DNA from: Bryobacteraceae bacterium
GTDB taxonomy: Bacteria; Acidobacteriota; Terriglobia; Bryobacterales; Bryobacteraceae
Length of the DNA stretch: 10,933 nucleotides
Assembly: GCA_025350445.1 (NCBI GenBank)
Contig: JANXXV010000586.1
Location: 1 to 10,933 of the forward strand
Direction of reading: 5' to 3'
In this document: positions 1-8,100 of the stretch, in pieces
How positions within the stretch are numbered: the first letter of the stretch is position 1
Layout: each line of letters opens with the position of its first letter
The notes under the pieces: model-generated
What the model saw: only the letters and a program-made list of their open reading frames with translations
What the model was told of the DNA's origin: nothing
Database searches by the model: none
Position numbers and translations under genes: made by a program

Positions 1-165
1 CTCAAACAGCGCAGCATCCTCTGCCCCGCTCACCGTGGAAGGCGGCCGACCTCTCCAGGCCTGCAAAGCTTGTTTCAAGGGCTCATCGCCCGCCAGATCG
101 CGCAGCATCCACCACACTGCGGATGCTTTGCGGCGATAGTACAGCTCGCTCGTTGCAGAAGGAAG
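1..165 (-). pseudogene. M1-type peptidase-like protein, interior fragment without its 5' part
   Basis: Reading from about 165 down to 1 on the minus strand gives 55 codons without a stop, running off the left edge. The translation contains ELYYRRKASAVWWMLRDLAG followed by DEPLKQALQAW and ends AEDAALFE. From memory of the family, this matches the C-terminal helical region of acidobacterial M1 (gluzincin) aminopeptidase-like proteins, where a YYRRKA..VWWMLRD segment precedes the last ~100 residues. The several hundred residues that should precede it, including the HExxH zinc site, are absent. The frame stays open on the minus strand to 573, but that part is low-complexity and lies antisense to a convincing plus-strand gene. 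I infer a gene truncated by rearrangement, or an assembly chimera. The family call comes from recall, not a search. Confidence 0.5.
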
Positions 166-205
166 TGGTTGTCCAGCCGCACCAGTTGCACCGGTAGCTC
201 CGCCG

Positions 206-784
206 GTGGTTGTGGAAGCAACTCCGCCGCCTGCCTCGTCGCCAGCAGCGGCAGTTCCGGATCCAACGCTGCGGGTGCCATTTGCAAACGCGCCGCCAGC
301 GCCTTCGCGGGGCAGCCTTCCCGGTTGGGCCATCGGCATTGGGTTCGCAGTGGCGCTGGCCGGAGCTTTGTATGTGCTCTTTACCTTTGTATTGCCGAGG
401 AAATCGGAGACGGCTTCGAATTCCGGGGCAGGCGCAACGGCTGATTCCACCGCACCTATGCCGGGCGCCGCGGCGAAAAAGCCGCATCCGCTGGCCAAGT
501 TCCTGGAGGTTGTTGGAATCCGCTGGGTAGAGGACGCTAAGCAGAAAGCTAAGATGCAGTTCATTGTGGTGAATCATTCAGCGGCCGACCTTCCCGAGCT
601 GAAAATGTTGATCTCCGTGAGGGCGGGCGGAAAAGTTCTGTTTGACGTTCCGTTCACGGTTTCCTCCATCGGTCCGTATGAATCAAAGGAATTCAGCACC
701 CCCATTCAGACGGCGCTCAAGGGGTATGAATTGCCCGACTGGCAGTTTGTGAAAGCCGACTTTGAGATCACCCCGCAGCCGTAA
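206..784 (+). CDS. Single-pass membrane protein of unknown function, probably N-terminally truncated
   Basis: This 192-residue protein has a Pro/Ala-rich N-terminal segment (about 1-38) and one hydrophobic helix (about 41-63, from GWAIGIGFAVALAG). A short linker rich in Ala, Ser and Gly follows, then a folded-looking C-terminal domain (about 97-192) with the strings VVNHSAADLPEL, SIGPYESKEF and YELPDWQFVKADFEI. I recall similar acidobacterial proteins (zinc ribbon, proline-rich linker, helix, this C-terminal domain), but do not know their function. GTG at 206 is only the first possible start after the in-frame stop at 137-139. Codons 140-205 already read as the same Pro/Ala-rich protein (CPAAPVAPVAPP), so the true N-terminus is probably lost at the junction near 165-205. 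It ends eight bases before the hopene cyclase gene, suggesting co-transcription. Confidence 0.65.
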   Translation: MVVEATPPPASSPAAAVPDPTLRVPFANAPPAPSRGSLPGWAIGIGFAVALAGALYVLFTFVLPRKSETASNSGAGATADSTAPMPGAAAKKPHPLAKFLEVVGIRWVEDAKQKAKMQFIVVNHSAADLPELKMLISVRAGGKVLFDVPFTVSSIGPYESKEFSTPIQTALKGYELPDWQFVKADFEITPQP

Positions 785-792
785 TAGCAACG

Positions 793-2793
793 ATGAAAGA
801 AAACTACGGTTACGTAATACCGGCAAGCGGACCGGATCTTCAAACAGTACAGCGGACTAACCGGCCGGCGGCGTCCCGCTTGGCTTTGCGGTTCGATCAA
901 GTATCGAAATCCGCATCGAAAGCGCTGACCGGCATGCAGCATAAGGACGGCTACTGGTCAGGCAAACTGACGGCCGACGCTACGCTTGAATCCGACTACG
1001 TGCTATTGGAATTGTGGCTGCATCCCGCGGGAGAGGGGCCGTGGAATCCACCCTCGCGCGGACGGATCGATAAAGCAGTGGCGAGTATCCGCGCTCGTCA
1101 ACTGGCGGATGGCGGCTGGAATATCTACGAAGGCGGCCCTTCTGAAATCAACGCGACGGCGCGCGCTTACGTGGCGATGAAGGTTGCGGGAGTTCCCGCT
1201 TCCGACTTCACTATGTCCCGCGCCCGCCAGCGCGTGCTGGCCCTGGGCGGACTGCAGAGTTGTAATAGCTACACGAAGATCAATCTGAGCTTGTTTGGCC
1301 TGTACCCGAAGCAGTACGTTCCGAGCATTCCGCCGGAGTTGGTGCTGATTCCCGGGAACCTGCTGTATGAAATGTCTTCATGGACCCGCGCGATTATTGT
1401 GCCACTCTCCATAGTGCAGGCGTTGGGAGGCGTCCGTTCCGTGCCGGGGGGATTCGACGTGGAAGAGCTATTCGCACCTGGTAAGCGAATCGCACTACCG
1501 AAGCGGGAAGGGTTGTCGATCTTTTTCAACCAGGCGGACCGGCTGGTGAAAGTGTGGGAGCGGCGCGGCATCAAAGACATTCGCAAGAGCGCGATCCGCG
1601 ATGCCGAGCATTGGATGCTGGACCGCATGCGCCTGTCCGACGGGTTAGGCGCGATCTATCCGGGCATCATGTATAGCATCATGGCGATGGATGCGCTGGG
1701 CTACGAGAAAGATCATCCCGATTTTCTGGAAGCGGTGCATCAATTTCATAAGCTGATTCTGGAGACTGAGGATCAACTGCGGTTCCAGCCGTGCGTATCC
1801 CCGGTTTGGGACACCGCCATCGCGATGTTCGCGCTTGGGGAAATGGCACAGGCCGAACCAGCGGCGATGACGCGCGCGGCGGATTGGCTGCTGACAAAGG
1901 AAGTGCGGCGTAAAGGCGATTGGTCAGTGAAGCGGCCGGACCTGAGTCCCGGTGGATGGGCCTTCGAATTCGCCAACGAGTACTACCCGGACATTGATGA
2001 TACAGCGATGGTGCTGCTGGCATTCCTGCACGCCAAAGCGTCCGATCCGGAGAAGCAGGCGCGCGCCGAGCGGCGGGCCATCAACTGGCTGCTAGGCATG
2101 CAATCGACCGACGGCGGCTGGGCGGCGTTCGACGTAGACAACAACTGGCAAATGCTGAATAAGGTGCCGTTTGCCGACCACAATGCCATGCTGGATCCAA
2201 CCTGCCCTGACATTACCGGGCGTGTACTGGAAGCACTATGCAGCCGCGGATTCACCTGCAAGGACCCTGCTATCGAGAGGGCGGTGCAATACCTGCTCAC
2301 CACGCAGAAACCGGATGGAAGCTGGTATGGGCGGTGGGGCGTGAACTATGTTTACGGAACGTTTCTGGCGTTGCGCGGTTTGCGGGCGAGCCGGCATTCC
2401 GGGGTGGACGCGATTGCTGAAAAAGCGGCGTTGTGGCTGCGATCTATCCAAAACACGGATGGCGGTTGGGGCGAGAGTTGCGCCAGTTACGAAATGCATC
2501 GATACATGCCGGGCCCGAGTACGGCATCGCAAACGGCATGGGCTTTGCTGGGATTGGCGGCGGCGGGCGACACGCATTCCAGTTCGCTGGCGCGCGGGGT
2601 GCGATACCTGTTGGACACGCAAGCAGCCGATGGAACCTGGGATGAGAAGTTCACCACAGGTACAGGGTTCCCGAATGTTTTCTATTTGACCTACCACCTT
2701 TACCGGCAGTACTTCCCGCTAATGGCGCTGGCGGTTCTGGCGCCGCATTGGCGAAGCAGCCGGCCAAGTGCCGTTAACTCCGAAGCTGTTTAA
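793..2793 (+). CDS. shc: Squalene-hopene cyclase
   Basis: The product is a 666-residue class II triterpene cyclase that converts squalene to hopene/hopanol, the committed step of hopanoid synthesis. It is a monotopic membrane enzyme. The protonating DxDD motif is present as DIDD at residues 400-403 (YYPDIDDTAMV). Several QW-type repeats are visible: QHKDGYW at 49-55, RQLADGGW at 102-109, QSTDGGW at 437-443, QKPDGSW, QNTDGGW and QAADGTW at 610-616. The C-terminal FPNVFYLTYHLYRQYFP typical of the family is intact. Length is normal for bacterial enzymes (about 630-670). ATG 793 follows the upstream stop by eight bases with no strong Shine-Dalgarno, so translation may be coupled to the preceding gene. 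No other hopanoid (hpn) gene lies in the window. The last 20 bases overlap the convergent gene. Confidence 0.96.
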   Translation: MKENYGYVIPASGPDLQTVQRTNRPAASRLALRFDQVSKSASKALTGMQHKDGYWSGKLTADATLESDYVLLELWLHPAGEGPWNPPSRGRIDKAVASIRARQLADGGWNIYEGGPSEINATARAYVAMKVAGVPASDFTMSRARQRVLALGGLQSCNSYTKINLSLFGLYPKQYVPSIPPELVLIPGNLLYEMSSWTRAIIVPLSIVQALGGVRSVPGGFDVEELFAPGKRIALPKREGLSIFFNQADRLVKVWERRGIKDIRKSAIRDAEHWMLDRMRLSDGLGAIYPGIMYSIMAMDALGYEKDHPDFLEAVHQFHKLILETEDQLRFQPCVSPVWDTAIAMFALGEMAQAEPAAMTRAADWLLTKEVRRKGDWSVKRPDLSPGGWAFEFANEYYPDIDDTAMVLLAFLHAKASDPEKQARAERRAINWLLGMQSTDGGWAAFDVDNNWQMLNKVPFADHNAMLDPTCPDITGRVLEALCSRGFTCKDPAIERAVQYLLTTQKPDGSWYGRWGVNYVYGTFLALRGLRASRHSGVDAIAEKAALWLRSIQNTDGGWGESCASYEMHRYMPGPSTASQTAWALLGLAAAGDTHSSSLARGVRYLLDTQAADGTWDEKFTTGTGFPNVFYLTYHLYRQYFPLMALAVLAPHWRSSRPSAVNSEAV

Positions 2794-4057
2794 AAGCATC
2801 CAGCGCGAATTCCAGATCCTGCCTGCTATGCGCGGCGGTAACACAAAGGCGGAGGCGAGCTGAGCCCTGTGGTACGGCAGGGAACATTACCGGAGTAACC
2901 AGAACACCCAGGTCGCGCAATCCCCGGGCGAGCATCGCGGTTGAAGTTTCATCGCGCAGGACCACGGGGACAATCGGCGTTTCCGACAAGCCCGTGTCAT
3001 AGCCCAAATTGCGGAGTCCGTCCCGCAGGAAGTTCGCATTCGAGTTCAGCCGCGCTACCCGCTCCGGTTCCTCTTTCAGGATGGCAAGAGATGCGCGCAC
3101 AGCGGCAACTGCCGATGGGCACAGCGCAGCGGAAAAAATAAACGGCGCCGCGGCGTGCTGCAGGAAAATTGCCAGTTCCTGCGAGACCGCGGCGAAGCCT
3201 CCATTAGAGGGGATCGCTTTCGCCAGTGAGCCGGTCCAGATATCGACGTCCGTCGCGGCGACGCCAAAATGCTCGTCGGTGCCGCGTCCGTTTCGTCCTA
3301 GAACGCCCGAGGCATGGGATTCATCAATCATCAAGTAGCAATCGAACTCTTTTTTCAGCGCAATTAATTCCGGCAGGCAGCCGATGTCGCCGTCCATGGA
3401 AAACACACCATCGGAAATGATCAGGGTGCGCTGGGCGGGTGGTCCGGATTGCAGTTCGTGACGAAGCGATTCTGCATTATTGTGCTGAAAACGCTGCACC
3501 TGGACACCGGAGAGCCGGCAGGCGTCAACCAGACTGCGGTGCGAGAACGAATCCAGAATCACCCTGTCTTGCGGGGCCAGCAGGGCTGAGACGACGGCGA
3601 GATTCGCCAGGTATCCCGATCCAAAGGTGATAGCGGCGTCGGTTCCCTTGAATTCCGCCAGATCCTTTTCCATCTGGAGGTGCAAGTCGATGGTGCCGGT
3701 GAGCAAACGGACTCCGCCCGTTCCGGTGCCGTACTTACGGATGGCTGCGATGGCGGCTTCGTCCACGCGAGGGTCGCCGATGAGGGCCAGGTAGTCATAA
3801 GACGAGAGCATCAGCATTTGATGTCCCTCGGTTTGGACCCACGGGCCGGACTTGCCTTGCAATGGTGCCTGGTACGGATAGACGCCGGCGGCACAAGCTG
3901 TGGCGGTCATCTCAAACAAGCGGCGGCCGCGGGCGTCAATCAGATTATGTTTCTGGAAATTCCACTTCTTTCCCGGCTGGAAGAAGCCGTTGAAAAGATC
4001 GCCTGAAGACGATGCGAGTACCCGGGTCGCGTTGATGCAATTTTGTTTATCAGTCAT
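2774..4057 (-). CDS. PLP-dependent alpha-oxoamine synthase (serine palmitoyltransferase / BioF-like)
   Basis: From ATG 4057 this is a 427-residue fold-type I PLP enzyme of the alpha-oxoamine synthase family, which condenses an amino acid with an acyl thioester and releases CO2. Visible family features are the glycine-rich GTGTGGVRLLTGT (about 110-122), the PLP-stacking His in FSHRS (His173), DESHASG (Asp245 and His248), and the Schiff-base lysine in GSLAKAIPSNGGF (Lys280). The lysine context SLAK departs from the usual TFSK. Members make a sphingolipid base (Spt), 8-amino-7-oxononanoate (BioF) or 2-amino-3-ketobutyrate (Kbl). The roughly 80 residues before the core and the RFQHNN segment lean me toward a lipid-type enzyme, but I cannot decide, so no symbol is given. 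A GTG start at 4117 would add 20 residues that look non-conserved. Neither start has a clear Shine-Dalgarno. It converges on the cyclase gene. Confidence 0.88.
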   Translation of the reverse strand: MTDKQNCINATRVLASSSGDLFNGFFQPGKKWNFQKHNLIDARGRRLFEMTATACAAGVYPYQAPLQGKSGPWVQTEGHQMLMLSSYDYLALIGDPRVDEAAIAAIRKYGTGTGGVRLLTGTIDLHLQMEKDLAEFKGTDAAITFGSGYLANLAVVSALLAPQDRVILDSFSHRSLVDACRLSGVQVQRFQHNNAESLRHELQSGPPAQRTLIISDGVFSMDGDIGCLPELIALKKEFDCYLMIDESHASGVLGRNGRGTDEHFGVAATDVDIWTGSLAKAIPSNGGFAAVSQELAIFLQHAAAPFIFSAALCPSAVAAVRASLAILKEEPERVARLNSNANFLRDGLRNLGYDTGLSETPIVPVVLRDETSTAMLARGLRDLGVLVTPVMFPAVPQGSARLRLCVTAAHSRQDLEFALDAFKQLRS

Positions 4058-4160
4058 TGAAATGTAAAGCAGCCGGGACCATGTTACAGAACCCTGACTA
4101 GCCGTTGATTCTACCACTGAAAGGGAAGCGGAATGAAGCCCGCTCTTTGCATCTAAACAA

Positions 4161-4250
4161 CCACCGCCTAAAGGCGGTGGGGTTGGCTGGCGACTGAAAG
4201 TCGCAGGGCGCGGCTAAAGCCGCCTGAAGCCTGTCCCGGCTGAGAGCCGG
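4161..4250. repeat. Row of four short hairpins at the lower end of unit 1
   Basis: Four stem-loops follow one another. Stem CCACCGCC with loop TAAA is at 4161-4180 (8 bp, perfect). Stem GCGACT with loop GAA is at 4190-4204. Stem GCGGC with loop TAAA is at 4210-4223. Stem CCGGCT with loop GAG is at 4236-4250. All stems are perfect and the gaps are 5-12 bases. One or two are likely the transposase-recognised end hairpin. The others resemble REP/PATE-type palindromes and could also fold in transcripts coming from the receptor gene. Confidence 0.75.
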
Positions 4251-4251
4251 C

Positions 4252-4695
4252 TTAAGGCTCCGCGGGCGCGGTGATCTTGAACCCCTGATTATCTTGATCC
4301 CACTTCTGGTTTTCGATGTACTCGCGGATTGTCGCTTCGTCCACCGCGCCCACGCTCGCGCAAAAGTATCCTCGTGCCCACAGGTGTTGCCCCCAGTAGC
4401 GCTTTCTCAATTCCGGAAATTCATCTTGCAGCCTTCTCGACGATCTCCCCTTGATGTACTGCACCAGCTTCTCTGGGGCCAGATCCGCTGGCGCTGACAA
4501 CAGCATGTGAACATGATCCGGTGACACGGCACCTCGCACGATAACCACATCGCGTGCTTCGCAGATCTGGCGTATCAGATCTCGCGCTCGCTCCGCTACG
4601 CGCCCCTTCTATATTTTGTACCGATACTTCGTAACCCACGCTTCGTGATACTTGATGTCAAAAACCGCGTGCGCACTCCGCCGGTAATCTGCCAT
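4252..4695 (-). pseudogene. tnpA: Y1 (HUH) transposase tnpA, interrupted by an in-frame TAG
   Basis: Read from ATG 4695 to TAA 4252, the frame encodes 147 positions of an IS200-type transposase but has TAG at codon 29 (plus-strand bases 4609-4611). The residues before the stop (MADYRRSAHAVF ... WVTKYRYKI) and after it (KGRVAERARDLIRQICEARD) both match the family and are in one frame. A single base change at a Leu codon (TTG to TAG) is therefore the simplest cause. The catalytic residues survive downstream: HUH as His61-Val62-His63 in SPDHVHMLL, and a candidate nucleophile Tyr126 in REYIENQ. Restart at GTG 4548 would give a 98-residue product with both motifs but without the N-terminal strand of the fold, so it is probably inactive. 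The gene lies wholly inside unit 1. Confidence 0.82.
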
Positions 4696-4728
4696 CCTCC
4701 TATTCTGCAGCACTGTGGCTGAAAGCGG

Positions 4729-4745
4729 CCCGCCTAAAAGGCGGG
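4729..4745. repeat. Subterminal hairpin at the upper end of unit 1
   Basis: A perfect 6-bp stem CCCGCC/GGCGGG with loop TAAAA lies 29 bases from the inferred end at 4774. Its core GCCTAAAAGGC echoes the GCCTAAAGGC core of the first hairpin at the other end (4166-4175), as expected if both ends are bound by one transposase. Confidence 0.65.
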
Positions 4746-4774
4746 GGGATTAGACCCGGCACATTGAACTAAAC

Positions 4775-4983
4775 AACTACCGCCTAAAGGCGGTGGGGTT
4801 GGGTTGCGACTGAAAGTCGCAAGGCTCGGCTAAAGCCGCGTGAAGATTATCCCGGCTGAGATCCACTTTAAGCTCCGCGGGCGCACTCCGCCGGTACTCC
4901 AACATCCCTTTATTCGCCAGCACCGTGGGTGAAAGCGGCCCGCCTGAAAGGCAGGGGGGTAGGCCCGGCAAATGGAACTAAAC
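4775..4983 (-). mobile_element. MITE-like deletion derivative of the IS200/IS605-type element (unit 2, ~209 bp)
   Basis: Unit 2 repeats both ends of unit 1 but lacks nearly all of the transposase gene. Its lower end copies the hairpin row: CTACCGCC-TAAA-GGCGGTGG at 4777-4796 with one G-T pair, a perfect GCGACT-GAA-AGTCGC at 4806-4820, and CGGC-TAAA-GCCG at 4827-4838. The fourth hairpin is degenerate. Its upper end copies GAAAGCGGCCCGCC (4931-4944), and the terminal CTAAAC is at 4978-4983. The two halves join at CCGCGGGCGC (4875-4884). On the minus strand a vestigial start (MLEYRRSA) is fused to the end of the transposase (PAE). It starts exactly where unit 1 stops. It could be mobilised only by a transposase supplied from elsewhere. 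Confidence 0.72.
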
Positions 4984-5111
4984 TATAGGCTGTAGACCAA
5001 ACCCAGAGTCAACCGCAAATCGCCCGAACTGCCCGTTTGCGATGAACTCACTCGGACCACGGCTTTTCCGGTTTCTAGCAAAACATGGCTACGTGGATCC
5101 CGTACAGTAGA
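4984..5111. other. Intergenic spacer downstream of the receptor gene
   Basis: This short spacer lies between unit 2 and the receptor stop codon. The only structure I see is an inverted repeat CGCAAA/TTTGCG (5014-5041) with a 16-base loop and no adjacent T-tract, so I do not call a terminator. The remaining non-genic sequence of the 4058-5111 region is the 101 bases at 4058-4158 upstream of the alpha-oxoamine synthase, where I see no convincing promoter. Confidence 0.5.
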
Positions 5112-8100
5112 TCAAAACGATAAACGCATGGAAAACTGAATGATGCGCGGATCGTTCGCCTGCTGACTCAAATCCTGCAACCCGGTCCCCCCATTAGGAT
5201 TCACGTCGTTCGGGTGATTGAAGACGTTGAAGAAATCGGCTGTGATTCTCAGCTTCACCGCTTCGGTGATGCTGAAATTCTTGAACACCGATCCATCCAC
5301 GTTCCAGTTGGCGGGCCCGAGAATAAACGCGCGCGAGTTCCAGTTCACGGTGTCGGTAATTGGCGTCAAGCGCACGGTGCCGTTCGTTAACGTGACTGGC
5401 AAGCGATTGTCGAACGCTGCGCCCAGCGGACGGAGCTTGCGGGCGTTCCGGTCCACCGGGATCAGCGCCTGCAGCTTCGTTTGATCGACGTTTGACGCCA
5501 GCCGCGGGTCGAAATCGCCCGCGAAATAGAGCCGCTGATTCCGGCCGTTGAGAGTCAAAGTCAGCTGTTGATCTCCGCTCAATATCGGATTGCCGAATAG
5601 GTACTCGCTGCCGCTGACGCTTAGCCACGTCCCGCTGCGCAAATTGCCGATCGTCGCAATCTGCCAGCCGCCGATGACGGCGTCCGCGAACCGCGAAACG
5701 CTCTTGCCAAACTGCTTGCCGCGTCCGAATGGCAGGTCGTAGATGCCATTCCACGCTATTCGATGCGGAGGAATGGCCGTAGAGTTGTAATAGACCAGCC
5801 GCAACCGTTGAGCATAAGTGTTGTTGGCAGTGTTCAGCAGTTGAATGTTCTCGGGAACCACTGGACTTCCCCCGGTGTCGTTCACGCTTCCGTTACCGCT
5901 GGACGCTCCCCCGGCATCGCTGGTCGTCAACGAATGGGTGTAGGTGTAAAACGCCTGGAACGCCAGCCCGGACGAATAGCGCCGCTCCACCTGCGCCTGA
6001 AATGAGCTGGTATTGGAGTACCCGTTTTTGGCCAGCACCCCGTTTCCGAAACTCCAATTCGGATTGACGCGCGTAAAATCGCGATTGGCCGGTGGCGCAT
6101 TGCCGGTCCGGATCTCATAGTTATATTGCGCCTCCTGATTGTTCAGCGCGTAGCGTTGCTCTAGATTGGAACCGCGATCACCGATGTAGCTAAGCCGCAC
6201 AGCCGTGTTTCGAATCAACTCACGCTCAATAGTGAATTGCCATTCGCGCGCTTTCGTGTCCTTCCAGTCGCGGTAATCGTACGGGAATATCGTTTGGGCG
6301 CTGGTTGCCGGAATCTGAATCACTCCATTGACATCCACTTGCGCCTGCCCCACGTAGTAGTTAGCCTGGGGCGCGGTACGCACGCCAAACGTAGAGGTGC
6401 CGTCCAGACTTCCCAGCGGGTTGGTGTAGCGCAGGTTCAGCGGCGGGTTGATACGGGATGTTTGCAGAATCTGCGAAAGCGGCAGCGTCCAGAAATATTC
6501 ACCGTACCCGGCGCGGATCGACGTCTTGTCGTTCAGGCGGTACGCGGCGCCCACGCGCGGACCGAAGTCGTTGTTCGGCGATGGAATCAGGGATCCCGGA
6601 AGGCCGGCCTTTTCGGCGGTGGTCCACGTTAGCCCCCGCTTGGCCCACGATGCCAGCACGCTCGGTGGAAGCCCGGGGACGCTCTCCAGCGTGGTGTTGT
6701 AAGGCGACACCACTTGGAATTGAGTGGCGAATTTCGTTATGTCGACATTATCTAGGCGATTGTATTTTTCCTTGTAAGGCGTCCATTTATCCCATCGCAG
6801 CCCAAATTCCAGCGTCAATCGCGGAGAAACCTTCCAGCTATCGTGGTAGTAGAGCCCGAACTCGGTTTGCCGGAAGTAAAAAAAGCCGCGATTGTACTGG
6901 TTTGAGAGGTTAGTCGGCAGGCCAAGCGCCATTGAAGCCACTCCGATTCCCGTAAACGGCAATGCCTGATCCGATGACGGATCGTATTGAGCGGTCCAGG
7001 CATCGCCGAAGCTATGCGATCCCTGGGCCTGTTGCAGCTCGCGTACATTGCTCAGCTCTCGGCGTACCCTGCCGCCAAAACTCATGGTGTGCTTGCCCTT
7101 TACCAGCGTCAAATTATCTTCAGCGTGAAACGCAGTAAGGTTTTGATCCTTTGGGTTATCGGCGTCCCAGTTGTTTCCGGGGAACGATCCGGCCGTGATT
7201 GTGGGCCAGCCTGTCACGCCGAACGGATTCGGTAAACCCAGTTTCTGCGACCAGTTCGTGGAATCCGCCAAAGTCCCCTGGTGATTGGGATTCCGGTTCG
7301 CGGCAATCAACAATTCATTTAAAAAGTTCGGCGCGAAGACGTGAGTCTCAGTAATCGTACCCGTGAATACGGTGGTGGCGTTCAACCCGGTGCCAAATCC
7401 GTCAGTCAGCGTCTCAACCGGAGATCCGTAACGCCCGCCTACCTGAGCGCGGTTAAACAGGCTTCGGGTCAGACGTACAGACACGTTGTCTTTATCGGAA
7501 AACCGATGGTCCCCTTTCGCCGTGTAGCTGCCGGTGTCTGTCTTCAGCCCATAAAAAACGTCCAGGTTTGGCCCCTGAAACGGATTTACCGTACTGGTCG
7601 GCGCATGAGTGATCGATTGCATTACTTTGAAAAACGGACTCAGCCGGTTTTGCGGGATGATGTCGCCGGGAAACTGCTGACGCACGCCTTGCGCATTCGT
7701 CGTCACCGGATCGTAGATGTGGGTCAAGACTCCGTTATTGTCGGCGATGTTGCTAAAGTCGCCCCGAAACATCGCCGGCGTTGGAACGTAGTCTTCGTCA
7801 AAGGTCGCCTCTCGTTGGCGCAGGCCTTCATAAGCGAAAAACCAGAACGTCTTGTTGCGGCCGTCGTAGAGCTTCGGAAGCACCACGGGCCCCCCAGCCG
7901 AGACTCCAAATTCATTTCGGATCAATTTGGACGGCGTGTTGCCGTCCTGGCGGGTGCGGGATCGCAGCCCGGCCGCGTTGTTGCGGAATGTTTCAAACAG
8001 GCTGCCGTGAAGCTGGTTCGTTCCGCTCTTAGTTACCAGCGTCACTGTCGCCGGACGCGGATAACGCGCGCTCGAACTGCTGGTTTCAATACGAAATTCC

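Larger units (their letters stand above)
4159..4774 (-). mobile_element. IS200/IS605-type insertion sequence (unit 1, ~616 bp)
   Basis: The unit carries one Y1 transposase gene (minus strand) and has hairpins near both ends instead of terminal inverted repeats, as expected for IS200/IS605 elements and REP-associated (RAYT) relatives. The lower-coordinate end has four consecutive hairpins (4161-4250). The other end has a hairpin with stem CCCGCC/GGCGGG at 4729-4745. The hexamer CTAAAC lies just outside the lower end (4153-4158) and forms the last six bases of the upper end (4769-4774). This fits single-strand transposition, where the flanking cleavage site resembles the one at the element's other end. 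Boundaries are inferred by comparing with the second unit that follows directly. I see no accessory gene such as tnpB. Confidence 0.72.

Noticed and set aside
166..573. Continuation of the minus-strand peptidase-like open frame upstream of the fragment.
   Set aside because: The translation becomes low-complexity (Gly/Ala/Thr) and does not resemble an M1 peptidase, while the opposite strand encodes a credible transmembrane protein.
4058..4117. A 20-codon N-terminal extension of the alpha-oxoamine synthase from GTG 4117.
   Set aside because: There is no ribosome site, it uses a GTG start and the residues look non-conserved; ATG 4057 is the better start.
4777..4971. A 64-codon minus-strand open frame as a small gene.
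   Set aside because: It lies wholly inside the deletion-derived unit and is a fusion of transposase start and end remnants reading into hairpin sequence.
4159..4983. Possible CRISPR array because of repeated palindromic units.
   Set aside because: There are only two long unequal units with paired internal hairpins and a transposase gene; no regular repeat-spacer pattern.
5014..5041. Inverted repeat CGCAAA/TTTGCG as terminator of the receptor gene.
   Set aside because: The loop is 16 bases, the stem is only 6 bp and half AT, and no T-tract follows on the minus strand.
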